From positions 29,818,605 to 29,882,604 of the forward strand of contig NC_045130.1 of NCBI RefSeq assembly GCF_007655135.1: a stretch of 64,000 bases of DNA, in the 5' to 3' direction. Below the pieces are notes generated by a model. That model was not told the origin of the DNA, made no database searches, and saw only the letters and a list, made by a program, of their open reading frames with translations. The position numbers and the translations under genes were made by a program. This document shows, piece by piece, positions 12,101 to 24,905 of this stretch. The stretch is from Punica granatum (Eukaryota; Streptophyta; Magnoliopsida; Myrtales; Lythraceae). Position 1 is the first letter of the stretch, and the number at the start of each line of letters is the position of its first letter.

Positions 12101-13156
12101 ATCATTGGTGTTTACATTTTCAGGCGATTCAACGTGTACTGCACCTGAGGCGATATGATGGGCAGGTCTCTTTTGTGCCTGCACCGGGATATGAAAATCA
12201 TGGAGAGCCTGCAAGATATAGTGGAGAACAGAATGTCCAAAGTAAAGGTCACGGAGAAGAACCGGTTCAGGTCCTTTGCAATGCCTATCGTGGGCCAGAT
12301 ATCAAGTTAGAGGAGTTGAGCTGGAGGACCATTGATGGACCGTTTGTGTCGATTTGGCTTCACAATGTTCCTTGGGGCGGCGAAGACACTATGGCTGCTC
12401 CAAAAGCTGAGGTTGGCCTACTGAAAGAATAATAATTTGCATACAACTTTCTTGTCTAGCTTTTCTTGTAAAGTTGAATAGGCATATCCTTGCAACCACA
12501 ATTACAGAAATTTCTGGACAGACATATTGAGACACATCTCGAGTTAACAAAATGTCAGTCTGTAGGAAAACAATGTTTCAATGTTGTATTCTAAATAGCC
12601 AGAGGAAATTATGTAATTTCATATGTGCTTGAAGTTGTATCATCAAATGATTCTGCTCCTAAATATCTCTAATTAGTCATTACGAACAGTTGTTTTTCTC
12701 ATTATTCTCTTGCTGATATCATAAATTATAAGATATCTTTTTGGCTTGGCTGCAGTTTTCAGATGGTTATATGGATCTGATTGCTATACGCGATTGCCCG
12801 AAGTTAGCGCTGCTGTCGTTGATGACTGAGTTGAGCAAGGGGGGTCATGTTAAATCACCCCATGTCGTGTACATTAAGGTATGGCATCATCATTCAAGTT
12901 TCTCGAGAATTGTATCGCCCTGAAACGTTGGATGTAAACTCTCCTCGGTTTTTATATTTTGCAGGTCAAAGCATTTGTCTTAGAGCCCGGTCCACGCACT
13001 GATGACCCCACCAGGCAAGGCATCATAGACACGGATGGTGAAGTATTAGCTCGAGGGAAGGGAACATATAAGTCGGACCAGGAAACGTTAATGTCCTATG
13101 GCAGGCTACAGATAACGGTTGATCAAGGTTTGGCCACACTGTTTTCCCCTGTATAG
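9108..13156 (+). CDS. SPHK1: Sphingosine kinase (long-chain base kinase), 10 exons
   Basis: The enzyme phosphorylates sphingoid bases with ATP to make sphingosine- or phytosphingosine-1-phosphate, a signal in stomatal ABA responses. Exons by GT-AG and phase: 9108-9450, 10229-10351, 10451-10551, 10725-10797, 11185-11271, 11361-11438, 11553-11623, 12124-12411, 12756-12878 and 12965-13156. They give 492 residues, close to the roughly 485 of Arabidopsis SPHK1. The diacylglycerol-kinase-type catalytic domain starts near residue 116 with RLFIFMNPFGGKR, then VCVSGDGILVEVVNGLLER (nucleotide-binding GDG at about 183), LGVIPAGTGNGMAKSL, and SVLMLAWGLIADIDIESE with RWMGSARIDFY. The C-terminal half has DGPFVSIWLHNVPWGGED and FSDGYMDLI. 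All junctions keep frame and no motif is missing. Intron 1 carries a 198-bp tandem duplication. It is the first member of an apparent SPHK-VAL-VPS28 syntenic block. Confidence 0.93.
9495..9890. repeat. 198-bp tandem duplication in SPHK1 intron 1
   Basis: The segment starting GATTAGAATTTAGACATC at 9497 is repeated at 9695. The two copies differ at about a dozen positions (for example CTAAGGG versus CTTGGG). Copy 1 is about 9495-9692 and copy 2 about 9693-9890. No coding capacity is seen. Confidence 0.9.
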
Positions 13157-16100
13157 TGTGTGCGCGTATCCGTGACTGAGGATTTTTTCTCCTAACATCA
13201 TCACCAGTGTCTCTGGAAGAGGAATTCCAAAGGTTCTTGTACTTATTTTTCATGCGTTGGATCGACCTGTACAGAATAAATTATTTCCTTCCAACCAGGT
13301 TTCCTTGTGCGGGGGAACGGGAGAGTTTTGAGATCATTGATACATTTGGACGAGACTTAATGTTATAAAGAGCACATTTTCTTATTTTTAATGTCGATTC
13401 TTTCGACCGAGTAGCCTTTTCCCTGGCACCTTATTACGCTATATGTTGCCCGACCACTCAAAACTGATTGGACCTTATTCGAGGTGTTTCAATTGTGTAA
13501 CTGATCAGAATTGGTTTTCTGAGGAACACTATGCGACTTTGTTTAGGCTTCTGATGCTGTTTGCTATACTTTAACCTTCCATTTGGATCGAGAAAAGAAA
13601 AGGAATCTTGTATGGGAGTTTTTAAGATTCTTGTACCCAAACAAAATATAAGAGAACCTAACGAGTCGACCCATTGTCCTCGATTGCCATGAGAGTTTGA
13701 GGTACCATTCTTGTGGTCACCGGATTAGTTCGAAATTTTGATCCAAAACTCACCCCGTAGTCATTAAGGTACAAAATAACTAAAATACCTCATGGTGACA
13801 TAAAAGACTTACGAATTAACTCTTTACTTAATATTTTTATTTTAAATTTGACACAAGAGTTTGTGAATCCCACGATATATAAGGTGATCTTATTGTTTTC
13901 GTCAATTTTATTATACAAATGTGTTTAGATTATTGTAAATCATGATTTTTTTAATTACATGGAGTGTCCGGATTTCACCTGACTAATTTTCATGATTCAT
14001 GTGGACATCTTTGCAAACCTACGGGACATGTCAGTTCGGCTATAAACCGTGTATATGGTCCAATGGGGAGTACAATCAATGAGAATATAATATTAGATAC
14101 ATGTGACTCATCGTAATCGAATTTTATCAGTAAGGTTGGAAAAAAACTATATTAAAGTAAAAGAATGCAATTTGCTTAATTAGCGTTTTTATTAATAACT
14201 CTAAATAGGAAAAACATTTGCTTCCATAATAAATTATTGTCCTGTTCATTCTTGGTATATTATCCTTATTTTTTGTGCGAAGGACTTTGAGATAAGGCTT
14301 TTGCAGAAGAAAAAGTCATATATTATGTAGGTGTTCTTACATATGTATGAATCGCTTATTTTTACTTTTAACTCGCCGTTCAATTTTGCACAAAAATTAT
14401 ATATTCTTTAACCATTAAAAGTCTCCTACATCTTCACTAATTGCTTGTTTGGATCACGAGTTAGAAAAAGTTATGGAGAAATGGTTTATGAATGATTTCT
14501 ATACATATTTTTATATTTTGAAATAAGTAATTGTTCTAAATAAATAATTGTTTTAAATTGGTAAAAAAATTGATATATTTTTTTCTGCAATAATCCATGA
14601 TATGTTACCCATTGACATTAGGGTGGCAAAATATATAATTCAGAAAAATCCATACATACACATATATATATATATATAATGGTTTGCATTACATTTTTTG
14701 TGTGTTGTCTTGGGAAATTAATTATTACATATATATATATATATATTCACATATTTCATTTGTTTTTATTTCAAATTATTTTTCATTCTCATTTTTGAAA
14801 AACAATCCTCCTACTTGTTGAGCTAATTAATTATTTTTCGTTCTCATCTTTCGTTTTCCTAATCTTTTCATTAGCATTTTAGGGATTCTTTTTTTCTTTT
14901 GGATTTTTTGCATCAGATGACAAAACACCAGCTCCCGTATCCAAAAACTCTTCGGTGCTTAATTATTTTCATGGAAAATTACGAAAAATATTAATGGATG
15001 AACAAACGAATGAATAACTGAGAGACGAAGAGAGAAAATTATTTAAAAAAATAAAATTAAGAGACAGAATGAGGGGATTGTCACAGATTCTATGTGAGGA
15101 GAGATTTTCACATTTCTAATTTTCTCTAACTTCTCTAATTTTTCGTGTATGAATTTAAAAATATAAACTTCTTAAATGGTTATTTAATATTTTAGGGCCT
15201 GTTTTTATTATTATTTAGAATAAAGCTTCCTTATGGGTGAAGCCATGCAATGGAGAGTTAAGGGCTTGATATATGACATTATCTTATATATCAAGGGATG
15301 ACGCATGGCACAATCTAGTCAAACATGCTTTTTCATTTCACCATTATATATTACATATAGATTTATAATAAATAATAATATAGTATTAGATATGCATTTT
15401 TTTATACGTAATATAGCATCAGATATATGTGACTCAACAAATATTGAGCTTCGCCAATAGGGATTTAAAAACTATATTAAAGAAGGTAAAGATTGTAACA
15501 ATAAATTATTTTTATTTTCATTCTTGGTATACTATCCTTATCTTTATGAAGGACTTTGTAATACCTATGCTCTTGCCGAAGAAAAGAGTAGGTTTTTCCT
15601 AAAAGATATATTTTTTTTCCTGATGTTCAATTTTGCAGGAGATTAAACTTGTAGGATTATTCATTCGCCACTGATTCCTTATTTTGAATTTCAACTTAGG
15701 AAAGGTCATGATTCTCCTTAACCCACGATTCAAATATGATCATATAACGATATTTTGTCTTTGTTTGAACGAGGAGGTGCATATGACTTTAGTCGTTATT
15801 CTTTTGGCTAACTGGTGACTAGTGAACTTCCTGGACGAGATTTTGTTATTTGCATATAAAATCACCACATTTGATGCTTTTCCCATGTAAAGCCAAACGT
15901 TTTAATCTCGGTTTTAAAAATCTCAACGTTATTTACGTTTTAGCGAGCCAAAACTTTAGCTTGGCCATTAAAGGTTATGTGCATACAGGAGTAAGGATCT
16001 CATCTGTACCTGTTGAACTGGCTGAGGTAAATATATAATTTCTAAGATAAGATTTTGCTTAGCGTGAGAATTAATGGAAACAATATAAAAAATAACGATC

Positions 16101-16460
16101 AGTGTTAACGAAGGAAAAAAAAATCATCTTGAAAATATTTAAGGAAATTAGTAAATGAAAGAATCGTATATAATGTGAATTATATGTACATCAATTTTAG
16201 GAAATAATACAAACTATGCATGAATAGGTTAAGATACTCTCTATGATATTATTTCCTAAAATGAACATAATTAATTAGCTGGCAAGAGAAATTATTACCG
16301 TTGGCTCACTTCACTTCCTTATATACACACACATAATATGCAAGAACACACAGTCACGCTCCACCGTCCCCTTCCTACCAAATCTGATTTCTGCTCCAGT
16401 CCACGAATTAAGAAGGTGTTCGGACAGAGAAACTAATAGAGAAATTAACAACATCGTTCA
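13157..16460. other. AT-rich intergenic region with old repeats; MADS promoter at its end
   Basis: No gene is seen. The region has a 3' UTR-like start, (TA)n runs at about 14661-14678 and 14731-14746, and two diverged copies of one repeat (about 14085-14325 and 15400-15600). A TATA-like CTTATATACACA at about 16318 and a GC-richer leader precede the MADS remnant. Confidence 0.45.
14085..15600. repeat. Pair of diverged direct repeats (about 14085-14325 and 15400-15600)
   Basis: Shared phrases in the same order are 'attagata..atgtgactca', 'aaaactatattaaag', 'ttcattcttggtata.tatccttat', 'gaaggactttg' and a following 'gaagaaaa'. The copies are too diverged to set exact ends. They are probably remnants of one transposon family. 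Confidence 0.5.
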
Positions 16461-17151
16461 ATGGGTCGGGGGAGATTGGCGCTTGAAGAGGAAGAACGGG
16501 CTGCTGAAGAAGGCCAAGGAATTCTCGATTCTCTGCGGAGTGGACACGTGCGTGATAATCTACGGCACTCCGGTGATCAGCGACCGCCCTCATGTGCCGG
16601 AAATCTGGCCCCCAAACCCCGACGGGGTTGCTCGGATCATCAATCGCTACAAGAACGAGGTGGGCACTGGCCGCCGCAGTGCGAAGATCAGGGGTGCCGT
16701 CGTGGGTCTCGATGAGTACTTTCTGGAACGGCAGAGGAAGCTTGGCACGGAGCTCGCGAAGGCCCGCACGTCGGCCTGCGACGATTTGATTGCCCACTTG
16801 TCGGAGGAAGAGGAGGTGATATTGCTCAAAACCCTTCTAGGGCACAAGCTAGAGGGTGCAAAGAAGAGGCTCGAGGCCATGAAATCAGAGAAGGAATTAG
16901 CGGCCCTGCTGCTGCTGCAGGATCAGTCGAACAACGTCGTCCCAACCCCATTAATGGTGGGATCATCACTGCTCGGTGAGTCTGACCACCGTGGATTAAT
17001 ATTCCACCAGCCGATGCCGACCTACTCTTTCTATGTGCCGGCCGACGCTGCCGGACTGTACTGCAGGCACGACCCGAAGCCCAGCGATGATCAGATGCTT
17101 CTGCCTACTCTGTTCCAGTATGCAGCTAATGATAATCCAGATGCATGCTAA
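16461..17151 (+). pseudogene. Type I (M-gamma-like) MADS-box gene with internal deletion and frameshift in the MADS domain
   Basis: The ATG at 16461 encodes MGRGRLAL, the usual start of a type I MADS domain. The next expected 14 residues, the DNA-contacting N-terminal helix, are missing. The sequence resumes in another frame with KRKNGLLKKAKEFSILCGVD. The gap fits a deletion of about 41 bp. From the original ATG the frame gives 84 unrelated residues. The downstream frame stays open to TAA at 17149-17151. That part is a normal M-gamma body: CVIIYGTP, VPEIWPPNPDGVARIINRYKN, an RQRKLGTELAKAR coiled region and EEVILLKTLLGHKLEGAKKRLEAM. It has no introns, as is usual for type I genes. It could be a recent pseudogene, an assembly error, or a protein begun at an internal start without DNA-binding residues. 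AGL80/PHERES-like relatives act in endosperm and female gametophyte. Confidence 0.8.
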
Positions 17152-18869
17152 TAATGCTAGTCTTCCGCCTCCACCAGTCAACCAATTCCACGCTGCACAT
17201 CAACCCCAAGTGATAGTCTACGGTACATATTTCCATTAATGGTTAGGGTTTCTAGCTATAGATAGATCGATTTGTAGGTTCATTGGTTTACATTCAGTTG
17301 TTGTGATTATTTGTTAGGGTTTTTAGCTTAGGTTTGGAGGTTCATCCATTTGCTCAATTGTGAGTAAGCAGATCATTATGTGATGGAACTTTTATTCTTG
17401 GAACTAAGCCCCCGTACATCTATTTTGCTTTTATTTGACGAACATGTGCAATTGCGGCATACATAATAAAATTACTAGTTATATTTTTCTTTATCGCACA
17501 TTTATGGGTCGGTCCGTGTCAGTATGTCGCTGCCTGAGTGCTTTGTTTTCCTATATCTACTCCACCTGGCAATTTTTCTTAATTTCACTAATTAACATAA
17601 TTCATAATTAGAATTTATCAAGCTCGTGGTCTCTCCGAGAGAAAATTAACAGAGAGAGCCACCTATTGATCCAAGCTCTTGATCCTTGCGCGATTTACAT
17701 CGATCCTCCCTATTTCTTATTAGGCTCGATAACCTTTTCAATAATAAAATTAAAAAGAAAATTTTCTTTCACTATTTCATTCATATATCTATATATAATT
17801 ATTTTATATATATATATTCTCATCATCACGATATAGCACTTATCATAAAAGTCGTTGCTAAAATACTTATCCATATTAAAAGGAAAAAAAAAGTCGTTGC
17901 TAAACGATTGATCTAAGATCATGTTTAGTTCAAAGGAAAGAAATAGAACGAGCGTAATACAGAGTATATACAACTAAAAATTACGGCCAATTACAGAATG
18001 CCACCTCGACTCTTTTATAAATTAATAGAGAGGGTAAAATTATCATTACTAGAAAGATAATTATTCTAGTAGTAATAATAATAAGCAGAATATTTCCCTA
18101 AACTAATGAGATAATATTCAGTGTATCTAAATTTGTCTAGATCAAACTATACATGAAAATCAAATAAGTCCAAAAAAAAAATCATGTACGGTCATCTTTG
18201 AAATCGAGAGAAAATTCCCTCACGAATTCTATAAATGTCAATCTAGAGGTAATATTGATGGTCCAAATTAAGTAATCGATTTCTTTCTTAATTAAATAAA
18301 TTCCCTTTACGAGAAAGTTTACGATCGTTGTTGGACCTTAGATCGATATAAGTTTTACATTATTACCAAATCTCTTATTAGTACTAACCATTTATATTCT
18401 TACGGATGTTCACATGTACCGAAATTCTTTTACGGCATGTTTCTTTTTCTATAGTGTGTCATATAATGAAAATTTTGTTTTCAAGTAATCTCTTCTAATA
18501 TATCAAAAATAAGATAAATAATAACGAAAACTTTAATCCACATATTATTCAAGTCTCAAATTTCTCTAGAAAATACGATCAGTTTTGAACATGTAAATAT
18601 GACTTCTGAAATTAGTTTAGTAAATAATTGAGGAAAGGTAGGGAAAAAAAACTAGAAAACAAAAATATAAAAGATTTTTCCCGAAATAAACATGTCCTAA
18701 CTTTTTCATTTCTTTCGTTGCATTACTAAGCAATTATAACCTGTGCGATATTGCGCAGGATCAAACAAATTACATTAATAATATGCTAGAAAGACGTAGG
18801 CTAAGAAATCACTATTTCTTATTTTTATTTTGAATTGCCATGTAATGCCCGACAATAATTATAATAACA
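17152..18869. other. AT-rich intergenic DNA
   Basis: I see no gene or recognisable element. Short AT microsatellites occur near 17784-17818. Confidence 0.5.
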
Positions 18870-21235
18870 CAAAACAAAAATATAGGACGTTGTCTCAAAA
18901 CTGCTTCCGGGAGACGTACATAGAAGGGGATAAAGCAAATGAGCAAGAGAGAACAAAAATAACGTTAAAATAAGAAGTGGCATGTGGCTCCATATAATAG
19001 ACCCGCCTTATTTTTATTTTTCACTCGGGAGTTCTGAGGATCGAAGACATAGACGGGTGGTATTAAAAATCCTTCGATTATGTGTATGTTGATTGTATCA
19101 TTGAAGAGATTGGATATAACGATAAGTTCATCTTTAGTGTCAAAATGTAAACAACATCAACACCATGTCATTTTATTCGAGCTTTGTTCAGGGTTCTGTG
19201 TACATATATAATTACCGGATTTTAATTAATTTAAGTTGTTCGACTTTAAATTAGTTTTCGGATTCAAATCTTATAAATAAAGAAAATTTTTTTTTGAAAG
19301 GATTCATATAATCATCCATTTCTCTGAATAGACACTATCAAGTATGTAAATATACATTTGAAACATGGCGTATCATCTCGATAAGCTGAATTGGTTTTAA
19401 ATATGGGCTTAATTAATAGGATGAAGAAAGTTAAATGATCAAAGAGCACGAACCATGATGGCTGGTCGAGTCCTTGACTCGTATTTATTATGACGGAACC
19501 GCGTGCACGCTTTCTTGTGAAGCGCTTATATCTATCAAGATAAATGGATTTTAAAAACTCTCATGAAAATTTACCCTGAATGTAGTAAATAGTTCCTTAA
19601 AGGCACTATATGGAAACAATCATTTCGAATGCATGTCAAATACAGAAATTTGGGTTTGAAATGGGACGTATTAACTCTGTTACGTACTAAAATTGACCAA
19701 CTGAATTGGTTTATATAGATGTAATCATATGATGAGAAATCAGCTGAATGGCCAAAGGCATGAAATGCGAGGGCTCGTCATGTTCTCACCCCCCACAATG
19801 ATTACGACAGAGCTGTGTACGCGTATTCTATACACAGTACATCGACACATACTTGTAGAGACTGATAAAATTGTGAAAATCAACTACGCAACTGGCAAAC
19901 TGTAAGCAAATGTGAGGGTTGAGATATTGTCCACAATTTTGTCATGAAGTCCCACCTTTGTCCCTACATCTAATCTATCTTTTGCAAATTACCCGATCAC
20001 TTGAAATAATTGTTTCTCATACACAAATGATCATAAATAAATTACCAACGGCATACACAAGTTAAATTTCCTTGGAGTGACCATTTTCACTCCCATTCCA
20101 TATTACATGCCAAGTACATATATTTACATTTAAAACGGATTTGGATTTGAGTGGATGAAGAAAGTTAAATGGTCAAAGGATACGAACCACCCGCATACAC
20201 TTTTCTTGGAAGAGACGCATACAAATAAATGAAATAATGAAAATTCAAGTGGAGAAGAGGTTCTAGTGAAGTGGCACAAAGTGTCAATTCGGAATTAAAA
20301 GATTCCGAATCCGATTCTCATCAATAAGACTTAAGTACTTCATTATTTTGCTTTATTTCTATCTCTATACTTGGTTATAGATCTCCCTTATGACCGAAAA
20401 GTAAAAATTCACCCGAAAATCGACTCATTATGTGTGGAGTGGTTCCTTGAATGGACCATAGAAACTCCCATTTCATATTATATGTGTCAAGTAAATAAGG
20501 ATGCATTTATAACATGTTATAATTTGAGCTCAATTATGTAGTAAACTTGACAGACTGAATCCATTTAGATTCGGATTTAATCAAATCGAGAGATTACAGG
20601 TATATGGTCGAGTTTCCCGCCTTGCAATTACACAATTACATGCACCTTTACCCTAAAGGGAAATACAAGTCAACTTTATCGAGACAAGTTAACTCTGCAA
20701 CTAGTGAGTGTTGACACACAAAAGCTGCGCTGAATGTGAGGGCTTGATGTACTGCTCGCAGGGTTGTCATAGATTACCACCTCGGTCCTGCATCTGGTTC
20801 GACGTAGATTTCGATTGAGATATTTAAGGGATATCAAAATTCATTCCAAATTGATTCGGCATAGAACAGATACAATTATTTAAATACATGCCACCAAACT
20901 ATTAAAGTTAATATGGAACGTCATCTCAAAACTACTTCTAGGAGACATACGTGGAAGGGCAAAAGACAAACGAAGAAGATAAAAAACAAAAAAATATGTC
21001 GAGAAAAGAAATGACATGTGGCTGTATATAATAGACCCATCTTAAATTTACTTCTTTTACTCGGTAGTTCTGAGGATCGACGATATGGATAGGTGAAAAA
21101 ATATATATATATATTCTCCCACTATCTGTGTGTTGATTGTATCAATGAAGAGATTGGATACAACGATGAGTCCATCTTTACTGTCAAAATGTGAAGAACA
21201 TTAACGCCAAATCATTTGACCATTTTCAAGTTTTT

Positions 21236-21955
21236 AAAAACTTTAACAGAAAATTATCAATTTGGTCCTTAAAAGATCATATTATCATCAGTTTGATCCT
21301 TCAAAGATTTTTACCCTCATAGTCCTACAAAGATTTTTACCATCAATATGGTCATTTAAAGATCATATTGCCATCAATTTAATCCTCCGTTAAAAAACTG
21401 TAAGAATTGCTTAATTTTGTCAAATAATTTCTATAGAAAATAAAAAAAATATATATTAAAAGTCTTTTTTAGGCAAAAGAAAAACTGATTTCTCTTAGTT
21501 TCTCTCACACTCTCTTTGTAACATTTAGTTTGTATATGTTCATGTTGAAAATGTACGTTTATGCTTGGTTTCTTTGTTCTTCTTCTCAATATCAATTGGA
21601 AAGATGAAGATGAATGGAGATGGAGATGGATATGGAGATGGAGACGATCAAACGGTTGATAGAATCACAACGCATGCGTTATAGTGAGAAATATTGTCGA
21701 TTTTTGTTTCAACAAATAGAATTTTTTCGATTTTATTTTTAATTTTTATAAAAATTATTTGAAGGAGTTATGCAATACTAATGGTGTTTTTAAGGGAGGA
21801 TTAATTTGATGGAGGGAATGATCTTTGAATGACCATATTGATGGTAAAAATTTTTGAAAGACCAAACTGATGGTAATATGATTTTCAAATGACCATATTG
21901 ATGACAAAATCTTTGAAGGACCAAATTGATAGCAATATGAATTTTGAGGGACCAT
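21236..21955. mobile_element. Foldback (long inverted repeat) element
   Basis: The left arm (about 21245-21390) contains 'tttggtcctt', 'catcagtttgatccttcaaag' and 'tttttaccatcaatatggtcattt'. The right arm (about 21780-21952) is the reverse complement of these phrases. Each arm is itself made of short repeats of about 40-50 bp. About 390 bp lie between the arms, without a coding frame. Confidence 0.7.
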
Positions 21956-22192
21956 TTGGATTCAAAGTTAAAGTTATTTTTATTTTGATTTTAATTTTGA
22001 TTGTGGAAAAGGACAAATGAGATGTGATTATAAATTTGACTTGGGAAACGTGTATTTTTGTTGTATAGTGTGTTGAGTTAAAGTTAAAGTTAAAATTTTT
22101 GAATTGGAAAATGTGTATTTTGTTGTGTAGTGTGTTGAGTTAAAGTTAAAGTTAAAATTAAAATCAACGAACTTTGAATCCAAACAGAATGA
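21950..22192. mobile_element. Tourist-like MITE, older copy
   Basis: It shares its body with the MITE at 23826: 'gacaaatgagatgtgattataaatttgacttgg' and paired 'gtgttgagttaaagttaaag' blocks. Its ends 'tttggattcaaagtt' and 'aactttgaatccaaa' are inverted repeats. The outermost bases and target duplication are eroded. Confidence 0.7.
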
Positions 22193-22797
22193 CCTTGATA
22201 GTTTTCTCAAACTTTAAATATATTATTTAAGTATAAATATTCTCTTTCCTAAACAAGTACTTTGGAACCAAACAAGAACGAGGCGGGAAACAGTCCAATC
22301 TTCAAACGCCGCAAAAGCACGTGGCAGTCAATGCCAAAAGCATCCGACTTGATGCAGGCCGAGCAGCGGCTGCCGCCGATGGAGATATTAGCCGTTCAAA
22401 CAGTGAGCCCGGCAATCCCCCACTTGCGTGCGTATCGAGAGTTTGCTACTCGTGCACATGCACATGCGCACGTACCCTGATCCTGGCCTTCCACCACGCG
22501 GGGCAGTTCAATTCAGTGATATCAAAATCAGCACACCTCTTCCACGGGTCTAACTCGACTGCTAAATCACCGAAAGAGCCCTCGCGCCACTCATGTTTTA
22601 CGACCTTCCATTGAAAATATCTTCACTTTGTTTTGCAGACTTTAGATGCCACTAATCATTGAAAATTACTCAATTTCTTTTTGTGATTACCAAATAAAAA
22701 ATTATTTCACAATATATATTAGATACAAAAAATCTTTTGAAAGTATTCATAGAAACACCCATTTCCGTTCGGTTACATGTCAAGTATGTAACATTAC

Positions 22798-23092
22798 ATT
22801 TGGTAACAAAGTTAAGTTGATTTAATTTGATTTAATTTGATCTAAAGATATAAAGAAAAAAGTAATTGGGAAAAACATATGAGAGAATTTGAAAAAAAAT
22901 AAAAAAGTAATGATTGTATTGTTGAATTGGGAATAAAATATTGAACAGTTGAGATATTTTAATGTTGAAAAATTATTTTAAATAATAGATAAAAAAAGTA
23001 TGAAAGAAAATTTGAAGATAAAAAATAATGATTGTATTATTGAATTAAGAAAAAAATTAAGTTAAATTAAATTAGATTTTGTTACCAAACAA
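22798..23092. mobile_element. MITE with TTTGGTAACAAA termini, inside a block B repeat
   Basis: The inverted ends TTTGGTAACAAA (22799-22810) and TTTGTTACCAAA (23078-23089) bound AT-rich sequence. Comparison with the other block B copies shows it interrupts 'gtaaatatacatttgaaa'. The internal phrase 'taatgattgtattgttgaatt' is shared with MITEs at 42-43 kb. Confidence 0.7.
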
Positions 23093-23825
23093 AGCAACGT
23101 ATTTGAAAGGGAGTGTATCAGCTTGATAAACTAAAATTTGTTTTATATATATATATGGATTTTATATGACGAAGAAAACTGAGTGAGCAAAGGGCACGGA
23201 CTATGAGGGTTGGTCGAGTTCTTACCTCGTATTTAGTACCAAAAAAACTACGCAAAAGTCGACTCCGCATGCTGTGAATGGTTCCTTGAATGTCAATATA
23301 GAAACACCCATTTCAGATACATGTCAAATAAATGAAATATATGCATTTAAAACGGTTTGAGTCAACCCCATTTGACAAACGAAATTGGTTTAAATTTTGA
23401 TTTAATCACATGAAGAAATTAGCTAAATGGTCAAAGGGCACTAACTGCAAGGGTTGGTCGAGTTCTTATTCCGACTGAGCTACCTACACGTTTTCTATGA
23501 AGCAATCTTCACTCTAATCTTTCGAAAATTGCCTGGCCACTTTTAACAAAATTGCTCCCTGTGCACAAATCATATATAAAAAAAAATTGAGGACAACACT
23601 TATACAAGTCAAAGTTCCTTGGTGGGACAGAGTCACTCCCATCCCATATTATGAATTAGAGTAAATAAATAATAATAATAATAATTTAAAACTAATTATT
23701 TCAATAAATATGTGTCATATGTTTTAAATAAACCGTTAATATAGTTTTGTTGCATATTTTAAGTTTTGTAATTAGGATAAAGATTTGATTCGTTTTTTTG
23801 TTAAACATTGTTTAGGAGATTCTTA

Positions 23826-24064
23826 GGGTGCGTTTGGATTCAGAGTTAAAATAACTTTAATTTTGATTTTGATGGTAGAAAATGACAAATGAGATGTGAT
23901 TATAAATTTGACTTGGAAAACGTGTGTTTTTGTTGTGTAGTGTGTTGAGTTAAAGTTAAAGTTAAAATTTTTGACTTGAGAAATGTGTATTTTTGTTGTG
24001 TAGTGTGTTGAGTTAAAGTTAAAGTTAAAGTTAAAATTTGGTGTTTGGGAATCCAAACATGCCC
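23826..24064. mobile_element. Tourist-like (PIF/Harbinger) MITE with TTA target duplication
   Basis: This 239-bp element has inverted ends GGGTGCGTTTGGATTC and GAATCCAAACATGCCC, flanked by TTA on both sides (23823-23825 and 24065-24067). Three-base TWA duplications are typical of PIF/Harbinger MITEs. The body has two tandem blocks of 'gtgttgagttaaagttaaag'. Confidence 0.85.
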
Positions 24065-24715
24065 TTAGTTTTAAACTTTATTTTTTTATATCATTTGCAT
24101 TCAATACATGTATATTTATATGTTCATTTTAATATACACATATATGTATATTATTTCTTATAACAATTAGTTTGAATTTTGAAATATATATTTACCTCTT
24201 AACACAATAAAAGATTTTCAATATTGATCTTAAGTTTCATATGATAATCAATTGATAAAATTATACTAATTTTCAGTGTTTTGATAAATATTTTCAATTA
24301 ACGGTCGCAATTATGGTATATTCTATATTTAATTAATCGTTCTATATTACATACTTACACAAACTCGATTACACATTTTTGAACTATGAAATTGTATGAC
24401 ACCTTCATTTCAAATATTTAATTTTTGTTTTCTATGTTGCAATATGTTGAGACATTATAATAGGAAATGATATAAGATATATGAATTATTTTAAATCATC
24501 TCGTTTACATTCTTTTTTATTTTTTATATTGCAATAAGTTGATACATTTTAAATTATTTTCGTTAATCTCTTACATATTTTATTTTAATAATTGTATTTC
24601 ATTAGTGAGAGAGCATTTATTTTGAAAGAAGTCAATCGGTTTACCTTTATAGCCTTATCTTATTTAGAAAGTTACTATTCTGACTCTATTTATTATGCGG
24701 GTTTCAACTTTATAC

Positions 24716-24750
<35 letters not shown>

Positions 24751-24905
24751 AGTGGTTTATTTTATGTAGTAAACTCAACAAACTTTAATTGGTTGAAATA
24801 CGGATTTAATCAAATTAAGAAATTACCTAAATGGTCAAGGGACACGAACCATGAGGGTTGGTCAAGTTCCCGCCCTGCATTTATTACTACACAACTACGT
24901 ATAGG

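Noticed and set aside
16408..16797. 129-residue minus-strand frame over the MADS locus
   Set aside because: It is a shadow of the MADS frame, which has family motifs. The shadow has none.
22262..22614. Frames of 72 and 97 codons in a GC-richer patch
   Set aside because: No family resemblance, splice support or start context. Probably chance.
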